The position numbers and the translations under genes are program-made. The notes under the pieces are model-generated. The model saw nothing but the letters and a program-made list of their open reading frames with translations. It searched no databases and had not been told where the DNA came from. Shown one piece after another: positions 1-13,195 of a stretch of 64,000 bases of DNA (position 1 is the stretch's first letter; every line of letters starts with the position of its first letter). The DNA comes from Sclerotinia nivalis (Eukaryota; Ascomycota; Leotiomycetes; Helotiales; Sclerotiniaceae). Location: assembly GCA_029531795.1 (NCBI GenBank), contig JAPEIS010000005.1:2044001-2108000 (forward strand), written 5' to 3'.

Positions 1-573
1 CACTATTTTCATTCTGCGCTCCAGGTCTACCACCTCCGATTTGCGAGAACCCAGTACTTTGTGGTGTAAGCTTGCTCGTGTTCGCATTTGTGGTTTTGGA
101 TTTCATGCCCTTATATCTGCCATCAATGCATCGTTAGTAATGTTTCTAAATAAAAGGGAAAAGCCACGGAAATCAAGAAGAAGCACGCACAAATATTTCA
201 TCAAGCAATCCACGATATCAACACCGCCCTCACTATCCATAACCTTCTTCAACAATGGTGTCATTTCGCTCGCCTTGATACTTTGTAATACCTCCATTAC
301 GGTTCCCAAATGAACTTCCTTGACCTGTTCACTACTTCCATATGGTGAATTTTCAAGAGCACCTCTCAAAGCACCTTCTGGATCACCTCCGCGAAGTAAT
401 TGTCGTACTTGTTGAGCAAGAGTTCGAATGTCGGCATCGGAGACAGGAGGGAATTGTGCGGCGAGGGTGGAGACATCGAAGTTTGTAGAGGAGTCAGGAT
501 CGAGGGCATCGATATTGATCGTACGCCAGTTGTCATTTAAGGTAGCATTGGAAACTTGTTGGATAATAGACAT
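1..573 (-). CDS. arc5: Arp2/3 complex 16-kDa subunit Arc5 (ARPC5), 3' end missing
   Basis: Subunit 5 of the Arp2/3 complex, which nucleates branched actin filaments at cortical patches during endocytosis and polar growth. Exon 1 is 573-191 and exon 2 starts at 116 and leaves the window at 1, so about 166 codons are visible and the conserved C terminus is cut off. The ATG at 573 follows CCAAG, and the N-terminal part (Asn-Asp-Asn-Trp-Arg near residue 15) is fungal-like. The recognisable core is an ALRGALENSP helix at about residues 68-78, followed by a helix with VMEVLQSIK and then the LLMKYLYKGM motif. That last motif is split by the intron and restored exactly by splicing, which is the best support for the model. 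Human ARPC5 is 151 residues; fungal forms are longer because of a Ser/Gly/Gln linker, seen here in exon 2. No breaks are visible. It is the only clearly functional host gene in the window. Confidence 0.9.
117..190 (-). other. spliceosomal intron of arc5
   Basis: The 74-base intron runs from donor GTGCGT (190 downwards) to acceptor CAG ending at 117. A branch-point-like ACTAAC lies at 138-133, about 16 bases before the acceptor. It is in phase 2. Reading through the donor gives a frame that stops soon after, while splicing restores the conserved Lys-Tyr-Leu-Tyr-Lys-Gly. Confidence 0.88.
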
Positions 574-3500
574 CTTGGAAGGTTTGTTTCGTAGAGAGGA
601 TGTGAAAGGTGTGTTATGTTAATACCTATTGGCGTTTTGAGGAGCGTCAATCTCGCCAGTAATGCTTTTGTAAGTTTCAAAATAATGTTCAGATGACTTT
701 TATTACTTCTTCTCTCTCAGGATCCTGAGTCTTGATTGTTGTGCTTGTTTATTTCAATATGTTATCATTGACACACGGTAAGCTTCCTCAAGCTCGCTGT
801 AACACAGCTGTTCTACGGTAACCTTAAACATCGCTTACATTATACGTTGGCCTGTTCTGTCACTGACGCACTCTTACCCCCTTCATCCTTCTCTGCATAT
901 TCCAGAATCGTGTTCGTCTGTTTGTCGTCCATTTACCCGCTGCGGATCTGATCACATCAAAATCGTCATTTCATGAAGATCCTATCACATCAGTTCCGTC
1001 CACTTCCTCGAAAAGATATGTATATGTTTGGAACTCGCCAATATCAAATTAGACTTGTTTGCATGAGGATGATTGCTTTTGGAATTTAAGTTTGTACTCA
1101 CTTGCTTTTTCGAGGGCAAACATGATTCGGAAGAGCTGACTCGGATACGGGAAGTTTGCTTGTCTGAGTTTCATGAACCTTTCTCGATCAAAATGTGATA
1201 TATTGTAAATTTGGTCAAGAGTAGCGCTCTAGACTCTAGATCGAATCCACTTGTTTTAGTTATGCTTCTTCTCGTTCATGCAAGTACACCTTCTAATGAA
1301 GATGCGCATGTCACCGTCATGCCAATTGGGACTATTGTGAGTTTAAGGTATTAAAGTGATACTCTTATGTAATTATCAAGGACCCTAGAGTCAAAGTTCG
1401 CTCTACGCCTCTTCTGAACTCCTTGCGGAGGAATTTCTGTCTAGGTTGAATGTATAGCTTCCACCTTCACGTCACTTGCTCTTTGAATCAGGATCCAGTC
1501 CGTGAAAGTACGCAGAGCGAGTCCAATGTGTCTCCTTTGCAAACAAAACAAGTCGCTGAGCAGTACAAGCAATAGATGTGCAAAAACTTTGAAAGAATAG
1601 TATAGAATACAAGGTAATAGTAAGTCTTTCTTCCAAGATACAAGCATACAAGTCCCACCGGTTCATCAGAATCCAAAATCCCATCGTGTACAAAAAACCC
1701 CGAGGCGTGCCCATTCCGCGAGGAAGATAGCAACAACCATTTCTTTCTTTCCAAAAACAAGTGACGCACCATAACAACCCAAAAAAACAAAAATAGTACA
1801 ACCAAGTCTATATGCATCCCTCGCAAAAAAAACCAAAAGATAAAACACACAAGGGTTTTCCTAGCCAACCAAACGTTTTTGATATCCTGAGCAAATCCCA
1901 ATTTTATGTCCGAACCAGTTGAAAGAATAAAAATACAGCGCAAGTCTAAAAACACCGAGAACCAAACGGAAAAAGTGAAATGTAATGTGTTGAATGAACA
2001 ACGGGCCCAAGTCTAGATGCAACGCCTTCCCGTCCTCCCCAATTTTGTGTATCTGCATGTAATTCCAGAAAATCCGCGACGAAGAAATCAGAACCGAACA
2101 TAGACTTTTGATAGGCAGTGTGTACTGTGGATCGAGACCGCCATGCTTTTGAAAGAACTTTTAATGCAAGGAGTACGATTGAGATGTCTCGGAGTTGGAT
2201 AATATTATCGAAATTGTTTGGAATGTAGATAAAATCGTATGGAGAATTGGGTAAAAGTCGCACGCAGCGCGAAAAAGGAAATTCGTCGCGAATCGTAGGA
2301 AAGATTATTGTACAGAAGGATACTGCTGATGGGTATTAAAGCGAGATTTTTCAAAAAAGTGTCTTTGAGAATGATAACCAGAGTAGTAGGAGATGTGTGG
2401 AAGTTGTTTCGGAAATCGTGAGGTTCGAGATAGACGATGCTTAAATCTAGGAGGTGCAAGGGATAGTAATTTGATGTGATATATCCTCTGGCGGGCCTAG
2501 ATTTTGCGTCTCCATGAGGTCCTCTGATGGTCGTAGGCCATTTCGTGGACGATCGTGAGTGAGGTGAGGTTCGTAAAGGCCATTATCTGGACTTCGGGGC
2601 AGGATGGTTTGGTGCTGGGTGGTTTGGTGGAGGTAGTCCAGTAGTATCATATGCGCCACGGCCCATGTTGGAAGATGCGTTCTCCTTGAAAATCATTATG
2701 ACTGTGTATGTATTTGAAGACTAAAGGAGGAAACATTCTGAATCAGTACAATAGTTCTATTGATATAAAAGATCAAAGAAAAATAAGATTGCAAATCCAA
2801 AACCATTATGACATGGCCACCATTGGCCAGTCAGAAATAAATAATATTTTGGTAAATATAGTTTTGTAAGGTATGAGAATGAACATGGATATTATCTGAC
2901 TCACGTTGCTTTTTTGGCTTGCGTTCACAAGGTTGCCTCCTTTAACGGGAAGGGGAGGTTAAGTGGTGGATGGTTCCGTGATGGTGTGAAGAGCTTCTTT
3001 GGTAAGCTATTTCCAGGGGTAAATCGCCGATGTGGATGTGGATGGCTGGCCTAATGGATAATTGTCGTATCGTAAATAGACTTTTCGGTTTTCCACAGAT
3101 GACCTGAAATGATCTGATTGAATGAAAGTTTGAAGAACTGAATTGAATGATTGACTGAAGTGAAGATGGGCGAATCGCCTGGTATTATTGAAAAATGTTC
3201 TGGTGATGTTTCTATTTAAGATTTCGTGTAGCTTTGACTATCTGAGAACTTTGCGACAAAGTCTGCGACGGTGCGAGCAGGTCAGACGCTGGAGCGTTGA
3301 ACCGGATAGCTGTGACTTTAATGCACAGGGTTCGTGTGAAGTACCTAACCGATAGGGATGTTGCGTGAACTGCTGCCGCCGGATATCAACCTTTTGACGC
3401 CGATGGAAGCAATGCCAATGGTTGTGAGAAGTTGGTTTGAGAGTAGTAGGTAGTTTGTTTGTATAGTCGGTAGAGTGGACACTGCCAAAAGTGGAAAGGA

Positions 3501-5520
3501 CGATGAATTATAATCCAAAGGTAGGCAGGAGAATCGGGTCAAGTCGCAAGATGAAAGGATGAGTTGCTTGAGGAGGATGATGATGGAGGAATTCACAGGA
3601 TATTTCAATATTAATATTTATTTTTCTGTGCGAAGGGGGCTTCAATTTGTCTTATATGATCAAAGTGATTGCATGCCAGAGAGACAGGGAGTAGATCTTC
3701 TTCGGGCTCCGCCCTGGCTCAAAAAGATGGGCTGCGGGACCATGGACCAGGGGAAGGCGGAAAAAAAAAAGACAAATCGAAATGAGCAAGTCGCATCCCT
3801 TCCTTTGGGAAATGGAAACTCAAATTTATGATATTATGATTACTATTATTACTTACTGTTCGCTTATGATACATACTCTCTGAACCTACACCAGCTGGGG
3901 TTCGGGGAGCGTCAACCGTGGTATACCGGATATGTCTAGTTTAAGATCAAAGCAAGTAAAGTAAGTTGAGTAACAGGTTAGATGAGAGTTGAGTGAACCA
4001 AAAAAAGATGTCAATTTTCAAAGTAGCATTGCCTCTTCAAGCATTGGCGTGGTTACGGAGGAAAAACAAAGTATTAACATTGAGGAAAAATATAAATAAA
4101 AAGGAAATAAGTTTTTACGGGCATTCAGGGTCATCCATTTGTCAATTGTTATGGGAATTCCATGCATGTTTCTGGAAGAATACGTAGATAAGTTAAAATA
4201 ACTTCGTGTTCTATGACCCCCTTCACAACCGGAAAAAAGCATGTCCATATCCTTGAATACCCTTTGGATGCCCCTGCTTTAACGACCACAGCACAAAGTT
4301 ACAACATTTTTATTTGCTATCCCGATGTTCATTGGTACCATACATATACTTACTTGTTGTACTGCAGCGGGGGAAGCATAGTTGCGATGCAGCATAAGGA
4401 TATGTAAATGTGTATGCGTGTGCTTGTGCTTGTGCGTGAGTATAAGACAGGCCAAACTTAGTTATTCCGAGCAAGCTCTCTGGAATTTTTAGTTGCAGTC
4501 TTTCAAATAAATCCCCGAATCGGAGCTGAACCTATTTCCACGAGTAGTTTGATGGGTAGTATTCTACGTCGTAGAGTAATATTGTCAAGAAAAAGCCATG
4601 GAATTTACATATTGTTCTAGTAGTGATTCCCGAACCCGAGGTCAAGTTTCCAGCTTTCATTTCAAGCTACACGTCCACTGCCCCCTATGCCACTGTATTA
4701 CCTCAAACAATTTCTTGAGCCAAAGTTTTAAGGCTGTTGGTCGTCGAAATCATTCAAGGAATTACCTGACTGTATTTTCCCGACACCCATGATAGATTGG
4801 AATGTTCGATAGCAGGCTGACATGGACCCTCGTTTCTGCCCTGAATATTGCCTAGGTTTATACGGGGTTAGGAACGATCGCTGGGAATTGGGACCTTCTC
4901 TTGGAAAGAATTTGGAACAAAGTGGATATCGACGAACATTCTAAAGCTAGCCAGGGCATATTCAGGATGTTTTGAAGACCGACTCAAGATGTTTCAGCAA
5001 ACGATTAACGACCGTATACATAGCGTAACATAGCATCACATGGCATACCAAGATGATGATTCAAGACGTTGGATTGGTCAGAATCGAGGTGAAAAGGATG
5101 TGAAGCCACTTCAAAGGCATAGTGAGCTCATGGTAGAAGCTCGGCATTAATGAAATCATCCCATTGGATCATTCCGACCGATTTCGCGGGTCTCCTCGCT
5201 CGAGAGTCTTCAATCAGAATTGAACACAGCAGATATTTTGTTGTTCGTTGGGCCTTCATGTTGCTCTGACGCCGCATTGCGTTAACTACTGGGTACTGTT
5301 ACTATGTACCTGTGCTCTGCTTTCGCCAGCAAACAAAACACCAGACTCGTACATATTGCATTCGCAAGCTTGGAAACAGCCAATGGCTGATGAAAAGATT
5401 GGACGCCTCAAGTTACATGATTGACTGCTTTTTCCTGATTTCAATATTGTGTTATTGGTTCAATTCAAACGAGTCATTCCTCATACATAACCGAAACGGA
5501 AGCAGTAAATCAACAAGGTG

Positions 5521-5568
5521 TTTTCTCTTTTTTTCTTCTTTTTTTCTTCCTTTCTTTTCTTTTTTTCA
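5521..5568 (+). repeat. polypyrimidine tract
   Basis: Nearly uninterrupted C/T run of about 48 bases. It could be a promoter pyrimidine tract of the kind common upstream of filamentous fungal genes, but no gene is seen beside it. Confidence 0.6.
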
Positions 5569-6436
5569 TAGAATTACTTGCATACATAGATGGCTCGCTA
5601 CTTGACTCTTGGGTATGAAAAGGCTGGACACCGGCTGGCTTTTGCGCTGTGCAGGCATTCATTTTATTGATAGCTATCGAATTCATCAAATATCTCTTAT
5701 GATTGATCTACAAATACGGTACAGGTACAGCTTTTGAATGATTTTCAGTGGAGCTTACCATTAATTTGACTTGTCTTAGTGGGTACCGGACAATTCCATT
5801 TCCCAGGCATGATAGACTGATTGATCTCCCCTTAGAACATTAGAACATTAGAACAATTCGAAGCGTGTTTCGATTGAAAAAAGAGTTCCATTTGGAACCT
5901 TGGAAAGTGGGTTAACCTAGAGAAAGAAGCAGCCTAGAAGGATTTATGAACCTTTTTTTGGTGGTCAAAGTGGTTAACACCTTGACAAGGTACTTCAAAT
6001 TATTTCTAGGGGCAATTAAAGCCAATCAAACATTAAACAAAAAGGAAAGTGTTTCATTCGGATTACAAAATCACTTCCAGATCGATATTTCCATTTCAAC
6101 CAATTAAATCAGCTTGCATCATTCATCCGTTCATCATTCATTAAAATAATTTGACCACTACACCCACCATACATACGTACGTACACTCACTACTACTATA
6201 CTAATAAAGTTTCTGGAAGTTTTGAGTTTGGTTCTTGGAAAGCGTTTCCAAGTTACCACGGTGCGGGCCGGAATAGAATTCCAAACCCTTCCTAAGTTTC
6301 CTTAGAACTTAAAAGCCATCGTAGTGAGACTTCTTACGGAGCACTTGAGAAATAAAGTTGGAAAACGATTATTAATATTTTCTAACGATGACAGCTAAAA
6401 CGACGGGGTAGCTCGCATAGCAACAGCATGGTAACC

Positions 6437-6439
6437 TTA

Positions 6440-6470
<31 letters not shown>

Positions 6471-6498
6471 TATCATTGTCATTATCATTATTATTATG
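6437..6498 (+). repeat. TTA/TCA trinucleotide microsatellite
   Basis: Imperfect run of TTA with interspersed TCA and TTG triplets, about 62 bases, in non-coding sequence. Confidence 0.85.
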
Positions 6499-6858
6499 CA
6501 AACTTCCCGATGGCCCGACAGACCAAGAAAATGGTCAAAAGCCTTTCCGTTCTATTTACAAATATCCCTGTTGTAAACTTTACTGAAGGACAACAACCGA
6601 CCGCCGGCTACTATTTCTACTGTGCTTCTTTTGACTCTAGTTTCTTTACCGTTCCGGCTCCATAGATAACAAAGCCGGTGGCTAGACCAAACGACGAATT
6701 GCCTTATTCAGTGGATAGATACCCTTGACCATAACCCAGCACTGTTGTTGGTTCGTACCTGACATTAGCGTGTACCGGCATCTCTTCCACTGCGCGATGA
6801 TCGTATTTGACAGCGGTTAGGGGCTTGATTTGCAGTAGCTTCTCACTGGGATAATTCA

Positions 6859-6884
6859 TATCTGTATCTGTATCTGTATCTGTA
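6859..6884 (+). repeat. TATCTG hexamer repeat
   Basis: Four perfect tandem copies of TATCTG plus a partial copy. Confidence 0.85.
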
Positions 6885-9800
6885 CAGCAAAATGGAGAAT
6901 TTTTATCTTGAACACACGACATACGTACAGGAGAACAACGGTTTCGAGAATTATATCATGATGATCATGGTGATCATGATGAAGCGCACTGGAATTAAAT
7001 AAGAAACTATTTCCCGAATAAGAAAGGATCGAAGATGACGATACTTACTTTTCAATACGATCCCAGCTATTATGTTATGCTCCCCCTAGCTATCATATGT
7101 GCTCCAGCTTCAAATATAGTAAAGTGATGCAAGATTCATCATACACCCAGGTCAACCTTAGCAGATCAGCATATCGCCAATCGATGCAGGTAGGATATGT
7201 ACACATGCGCAACGAACGATGGTATTACCATAAGCTTCAAGAAATGCCCAGTTCCAATAATCATGCATAGTGATGGGAAATAAAATATGTAATGTACGTG
7301 TGGGTGTGGTGTTATGGTGTGGTCGACTGGCACAAATAGACACACACCCAAATTAGGGAGGTGAACTCAACATGTCAGCTCACGTTTTTACGTTTTTACT
7401 TTTTTCCTCAGTAACCTTACACGGAGAATAGTACCTGGCTTTGAAATGTCCGTAATCGTTCATAAAACATACCTGGTATCCTAGACGTCAATTAAGTGAT
7501 ACTGTTTCTCATTTGCTCGCGGCTCTGCTTCATGTAATCGACCTAGTTATGTCTCGGAATACAGCCCAACCTTGATACTCTCCCGAAGAAGCCCTTCCAT
7601 TGCTTCCATATCAATTCTAGTCATGTCTGGACCCGCTATTAATCATAAATGTCTCATGGAAACTTTATGTCCAATTCTTGGTGATAGATTCAATGCCCAA
7701 AATTCAAAATTCAAGACAAAAGAAAAGGATCTACATTTCCTCTATCATCTAATCTGCATGAATCGAATGTTCTTTCATTCGTTCTAGCAAAGGGCTTAGG
7801 CTTAATCGTAATGTTGTTGCCAATTGTCGCCTCTCTCTTTCAGCTTGCTTCGCGTCTTCCGTATCAAGAACCTCGCTGATTCCAGACCTTGCAATACTGT
7901 ACCATAAATTTACAAGAGATGCAACGAATGATAGATAGATAACATTAGTTGCCTTGCCTTGGCTCTCCGCGAAATGAAGTAAGTAATCGGTCCTATCTCA
8001 TCTATTTTACAAAACCAGCCGTCAATGATCACTTATGCCTGTGTCTGTCCCTGTACCTCTCTTATTCAATGTCCATCAGAACACAAATTAGGCAGCTCCA
8101 TTTCGAAGGATAGCGATCCCTCGTTACATGCGACAGTGTGGTGGTGTAACCTTTATTCAAATTGTATCTTACGTTCGTAGTCCTTTCTTACTATTTGCTC
8201 AATAATCTCACCAGTCTTACACACCTTCATATCAATTCATTCAACTTAGGTTTGAATACCAAGTTCAAGATTTGAATTTCGAGTGAGCGAAAGACGATTT
8301 GATGATGCCACGGCATGACGACTGATTATGCAACCATCCTCCCGTCAGCCCCCTAAAGGACTAACCTTGTCCCCACGCTTTTTCATGATTCTATGTTCCC
8401 ATGTTCCCTACATATCGCGTGGAAAGGTGGATGTCACAAACTCTGCCGGAAGCAGCCATACTTCCCCTTGACTTCCACAGCTTTCAAAATCCACCCCTAC
8501 ACCCCACGGAGCATATCTGGTAGGATCCACACATATAAGCTGACCAGCTTTGCATGAAAAAGAAGCGCGAACGCGCGACCGTTTGTTCTAACCCGCTCGC
8601 CGTTGCTCGCAACCACCAGGATGCAGTGGAACAAATGAAACTACTCCGTAAAGAACCAGGAAGTTCAACCTCTTCCCACTAATTGCCCCCACAAGATTAA
8701 TGAAAGAACTTCGAAAGTGTTCTATCTCGGAGCCGGGTCCCTGCATACCTTCATCTAAAACACCTTGCACACCCATGCGTGGTTACTCACAGTACCAAAT
8801 TCTGTCCCATGTTACTCTTTAATGCCCTGTAAATGCCCCGTCGGCAACGCTTCCTTGCCTTCCTCATGTGTTCTACCGAGGTTTCTAGAAGGAATGTAAT
8901 ATTTTCCATGACTCTTCTACCTTTTCCAATTGGATACCATACGAAATCTTACCTTATATAATACTGTACGATACCATGGGGAACAAGTTCATCTCATGCA
9001 ACAATGTTCCCGAGCTGTTGGGCGACCTGCAGTGCAGCAGCAATCTCCGTCTCTCCCGTTTGGATCTAATTATTTTACTTGGTCACAAAAGTTCTCGATT
9101 TCAATCTTGGTTCAATGGGAATGGAAATTCTGATACATTGATGCAAACAGGGAAACAGGCAAACAGGCAAAATTACTATCAGCCTTGAAGATCATAAAAA
9201 ATTTCCTTTTCTACTGAACTACGATCTAATATGATACGTCAAGTCAACTCCTCTCTTTTAGGGGCTTAAGATTTTTCTTTCGTGACTAAGGATCCAAACC
9301 AGCATGGTATAAAAGATATGGTGAGCCTTAGCCTCAGCTGCGTTCGTATCAGACTTATCAATATTGATAGGGATCGGTATATTTGATGCGGATATGGATA
9401 TAGATCGCATGGTAATGTGCTCATAAATCCCCTAGTATACGGCTAAACGCACACTCCCCGAGACTTTGGTAACTGGTCTCATTATTTCATGAATCCTTCC
9501 GAGACTCATCAGTGCGTTTGATGGATCGGGCCTCAAGGCAAGATACATGACTACTTACGATCTCCTGTCTCTCCTTCCGTTCGTCCACACGTGGGAATGA
9601 CTAAGATTATCAGGAGGTTGAGAGTCAGGAAGTCTGGAACTTTGAGTACGTTTGAGACATACCATTTCCCCCTTTTTTTTTTGTTTATGCACTACCGCTT
9701 GCTTCTTCAATCTTCTAGATCATGTCATGGATTGCTATTAAGTACCGTACCGTAATCTTAGGTTGTAAGGCAAACCCCAGGAAAAGAGGCTTTTGCATGT

Positions 9801-10281
9801 GGGTCGCATGTGACTCTCACGTGATAAGCCACCGAAGGTAAAATACGATGATCTTCATTTTACAATCTTAAGGTTGTGTCAAGGACACTATTAGGCCGTT
9901 CTGTGCCTTGGCTCAGCCTTTACAAAATTCCACCACTGATATACCGGGGAATAACTTCCGAATCTTGATTGCAATTGCAAAATCTTGGGCTCTAAATTTG
10001 ACTTCAATTCGCTCATGGCCGAAACTATATTTTGTGCACTAGTCCATCTCGATACATCGCCAAAGATTATCTATTCTTGGAAATGTTATCTATCTTTAAT
10101 ACTGATACAAGATAAACACATAAAGTTCAGATGAATCCACGACCCTCGCCCTAAGAGGAACGTGGTTATTCTCCGACTATCGTTTCATCCAAAACTATGC
10201 GGAAAGACACCCGATGTTCCAAAAATAGTGGCAAGTGCCGCTTCTGCGCTTGATGAAGCACATTATAGCACGGTCATGGTC

Positions 10282-10289
10282 TATATAAA
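10282..10289 (+). promoter_or_regulatory. possible TATA box
   Basis: TATATAAA in ordinary-composition DNA, with a C/T-rich stretch some 30 bases downstream. No coding region follows clearly (a 64-codon frame starts at 10354), so this is only a candidate promoter. Confidence 0.15.
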
Positions 10290-12495
10290 GACAAATGTTT
10301 TCGTTCCAAGTTAAACTTCGTCGTTCTGGGAGGACCGTTCAACTAGGCAGAACTTGCAGGAACGGGGAAGGCACGCGAATCTGGGATTATGCTTGTTTAC
10401 AATGACGTCTTTAAACTCTCTTCTCCCGTTGAAAGGGAAATTGAGTTCGTTGCCCATGGTGAGTAGGTTTGCACAGAAGGTTCTGAGGGTTCTAGATTTC
10501 TGGTCTATCTCAGCATCGCAGCTCCAAATACCTCATTTGTCGTGTTAAGCCTCGTACTGTTGACAGACTTTCTTCTAGTATTAGAAAGCTTACAGGTTGA
10601 ATTGTGTTAATGGGAGTCGCATTTAGATTACCCTCTGCATAAACGATGCGTTGATTTTAGATCAGCTATCCACTGTAGCAGACATCCTCTTCAATCTTAG
10701 CCCCTTTGAATATCTGTTTAGACTTGGAGTTATTTCTAGTAAGTCAGTTGAAGCATTGAATTGCTTGTTTCCAGCATCGCAGACCCCGAGTGAGGGAGAT
10801 TTTTCTTCGACACATCACGAGCTTTTTTATTTCTGCTTTCCACGACAAGTTCATATCACAGAGGTACTTATGTCTCGTACAATCTTCCAATAAAGCTATG
10901 CGCCGTTAGAAATACACTCCCAAGTCTTCGCTTACCCTCAAATTGCATGATAACACGACGAAAAGTCGAATTTCTCAGTTGTTGGCGTTCTAATCTTCAA
11001 CTCGGGTCCCCAGGTATCACCTGCAACCCCGAGCCATCGTGAATCATTCGGTCGTCTTTTGCAAGTTCTTTGATAGCTTTACTGTATTATCTTCTCGTTA
11101 TTCTTTGTATTGATAAGGCAGCCGCGTTGAAGTTTTGCTCGGCCTGTAAGATATCATCCCTAAGTGCTCCTTCATCTATAATCCTACCTCCACACAAGAT
11201 ACTCAATGAATAGCCACTCACCATAATCATGAAATGTTACTTTGCTTCCTCTTTCCCGACTTGATCAATAATTCCCAAACCTTAATTTTCCATGTTTTCT
11301 GTTACATGGGTATCTACGTGGCTCGTCTCGAAGATCTCCTTCAAAAGTTCTTAGTAAGAAGCCCGGATTAGATCATTGAATCCTCCTCCAATAATGAGAT
11401 AATTTAGTAGCCAATCTCTTCTCCTCATGATATTCCCCTGCAAATACACTACTATTGATGTCATCATACCATACCACATTTTTTGTTGCACATCTACAAC
11501 TTCTCCGAGACCGGCCACTACATTCATATGCCCAGCCTTATCCGATCTTTACTGGTGATAGTTATACTCCTTTAGGTACTACCCACATGAGGACTTATGT
11601 TATGTTTTAGTCTTCCTATTGTGGTCAAGGTTCTCAAGCATTCTTTTTTTCATTGAAAGCTTCGTTTCAGACTTGAGGACGTCGTTTAGCTTCGTCTTAA
11701 TTTCTCCAAGAAACTGCAGATTTGGTATACAACATCAGATCAAACTTGTTTTATAATCAGTTGATAGTTATATAGTAATGGAGCTCATCATTTCTGATAT
11801 GTGTCTTTGTATATGGTATGTTGTGAGCTATCATCGTGGTATATTGTAGTAGGCGAAATACAATGTGATAAACGAAGTACAGAAAGGAGAAAGCAGGAGG
11901 AGTTACAGCTGGTTGGTCCTCTACGATATGGTATAGCAGGCAATCCAAACTTAACATGAAATAAACCCAATTAGAAAAGTCGAGTCTTATTGAACATTTC
12001 AGATAATTCTCAAATTCTCAAATTCTCCTTGGGCTATCCAGAAATCCTGACATTGTATAGAAGAAGCGACAAAAATTCAGAGATTTGGAAAGGGTGATGA
12101 AGGACCGGTAATAGGGGACGAGGTACGATTTGAGTTGATTCTCTATCAAGATGCACAAACAGATGTCAACGATTTACTGATACTATTCATAAGTAATGCC
12201 CAAATCCTTCTAATGTGATGCTTTACTCTTACTAGCAACAAAGAATGGATATAAGAACCCAGCATCTACAAATTCGGAAGAGTGTTTAGATGAGATCAAT
12301 TGGTAAGGGTCCTTCGTCCTTCGAGTAGTCGTATATATTTATGGCCGAAATAGTAGTTTATTATTATATGTATACCTTACGTGTTTCTTGATATAGAGAA
12401 CTCGATGAATAACTCTCTTTTTGAGTTTGGATATTGTATATAGTATATTGTATATTACAAATTGTAAGTTCATTGTCTTTGTATTTGTATTTGTA

Positions 12496-12642
12496 TATCA
12501 TGGTGGAGATAGGTTGCTTGATAATGTGATAATATTCTATAAAGAAGGGAAGAAGGTGCTAGAAAGAGCGCCGATTATATAGAGGATGGATGTTTGAGAT
12601 ATTTGTATAGATTAATTAGGAATGGGTTATGAATTTGTAATA
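12496..12642 (-). repeat. LTR of family G (element G'), left edge of the transposon cluster
   Basis: About 147 bases that match, in reverse complement, the LTR at 63570-63715, including a shared block (AGAGCGCCGATTATATAG) at about 12565. The similarity continues past the LTR into 12643-12685 and then, across the inserted solo LTRs, to 13195. The LTR is therefore the 3' LTR of a minus-strand element whose internal part lies to the right. Base composition drops sharply here. Confidence 0.7.
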
Positions 12643-12685
12643 GTATTTTCTTCTTTAAAGTCTAGTTTGTTTTTAAATTATTAAT

Positions 12686-12898
12686 TATCACGGAGGCAGC
12701 AGACAGGATAACAGGAATCACTTTTATTGATAAGACGTAGCTCGAAGAGCTACGTTTCTATAGAAGGAACGGTTCCTTAAATACATTTATGTGTAGCGCT
12801 AGCCCCGACCGGGGCTAGCCTACACTTATCCGAGGTCCGACTCCTATGGGTCGGAACCCGAGCGGTCTCCGTATACCATATACGGGGACCCCGTGACA
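12686..12898 (-). mobile_element. solo LTR, family D (213 bp)
   Basis: Same sequence, reversed, as the LTRs of gypsy Element D. It is bounded by a perfect 5-base target duplication TTAAT (12681-12685 and 12899-12903), so it entered as a complete element and was reduced to one LTR by recombination. It still carries GC-rich inverted repeats around GCTAGCCCCGACCGGGGCTAGC-like sequence and shows little RIP. Confidence 0.92.
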
Positions 12899-12941
12899 TT
12901 AATGAAACTTTTTGTAAAATAATTGCTTTAATAGAATTTTA

Positions 12942-13154
12942 TATTACGGAGGCGACAGATAGAATAACAGGTATAACTTTTATTAATAAGACGTAGCTCA
13001 AGAAACTACGATTCTATAATAGAAATAGTCTTTTAAATACATTTGTGTATCGCGTTAGCCCCGACGGGGGCTAGCCTACATTTAACCAAGGGCCGATTCT
13101 TATGGATCGGGAATCCGGCGGTCTCTGTATATTCTATACAGGGACCCCGTGACA
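12942..13154 (-). mobile_element. second solo LTR, family D (213 bp)
   Basis: Exactly the same length and orientation as the copy 43 bases to the left, but diverged from it mostly by transitions. No perfect 5-base duplication is visible at its borders. Insertion followed by LTR recombination is the simplest reading; an origin from the neighbouring copy is also possible. Confidence 0.88.
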
Positions 13155-13195
13155 ATATTGATCGTTTAGAAAAAAATGCTGGCTTTGAAGATAAG

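Larger units (their letters stand above)
574..12495. other. long gene-poor host flank
   Basis: About 11.9 kb of ordinary base composition with no reading frame I can defend. The longest frames are 155 codons or less; the longest overlap each other and look like T-rich low-complexity DNA. The first few hundred bases after 573 must hold the arc5 promoter and 5' leader. The remainder contains simple repeats (listed separately), scattered TATA-like sites and many short open frames without family resemblance. It could be the regulatory region or long leader of a gene outside the window, contain long non-coding RNAs, or hold a gene of very short exons that I failed to assemble. It lacks the RIP composition of the region to its right. 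Confidence 0.6.

Noticed and set aside
1441..2263. Overlapping minus-strand frames of up to 155 codons, hydrophobic and Phe/Leu-rich
   Set aside because: They come from T-rich DNA, overlap each other in several frames, and show no domain or splice-compatible structure.
2447..2905. Possible two-exon small minus-strand gene (GTGAGT donor near 2904, CAG acceptor near 2705, short Gly/Pro-rich product)
   Set aside because: The upstream exon lacks a start and has a stop in the needed frame; the product would be tiny and without a recognised family.
3559..3831. 90-codon plus-strand frame with a Lys-rich end
   Set aside because: No homologous look, no promoter or intron signals, and it is one of several equal-sized frames expected by chance.
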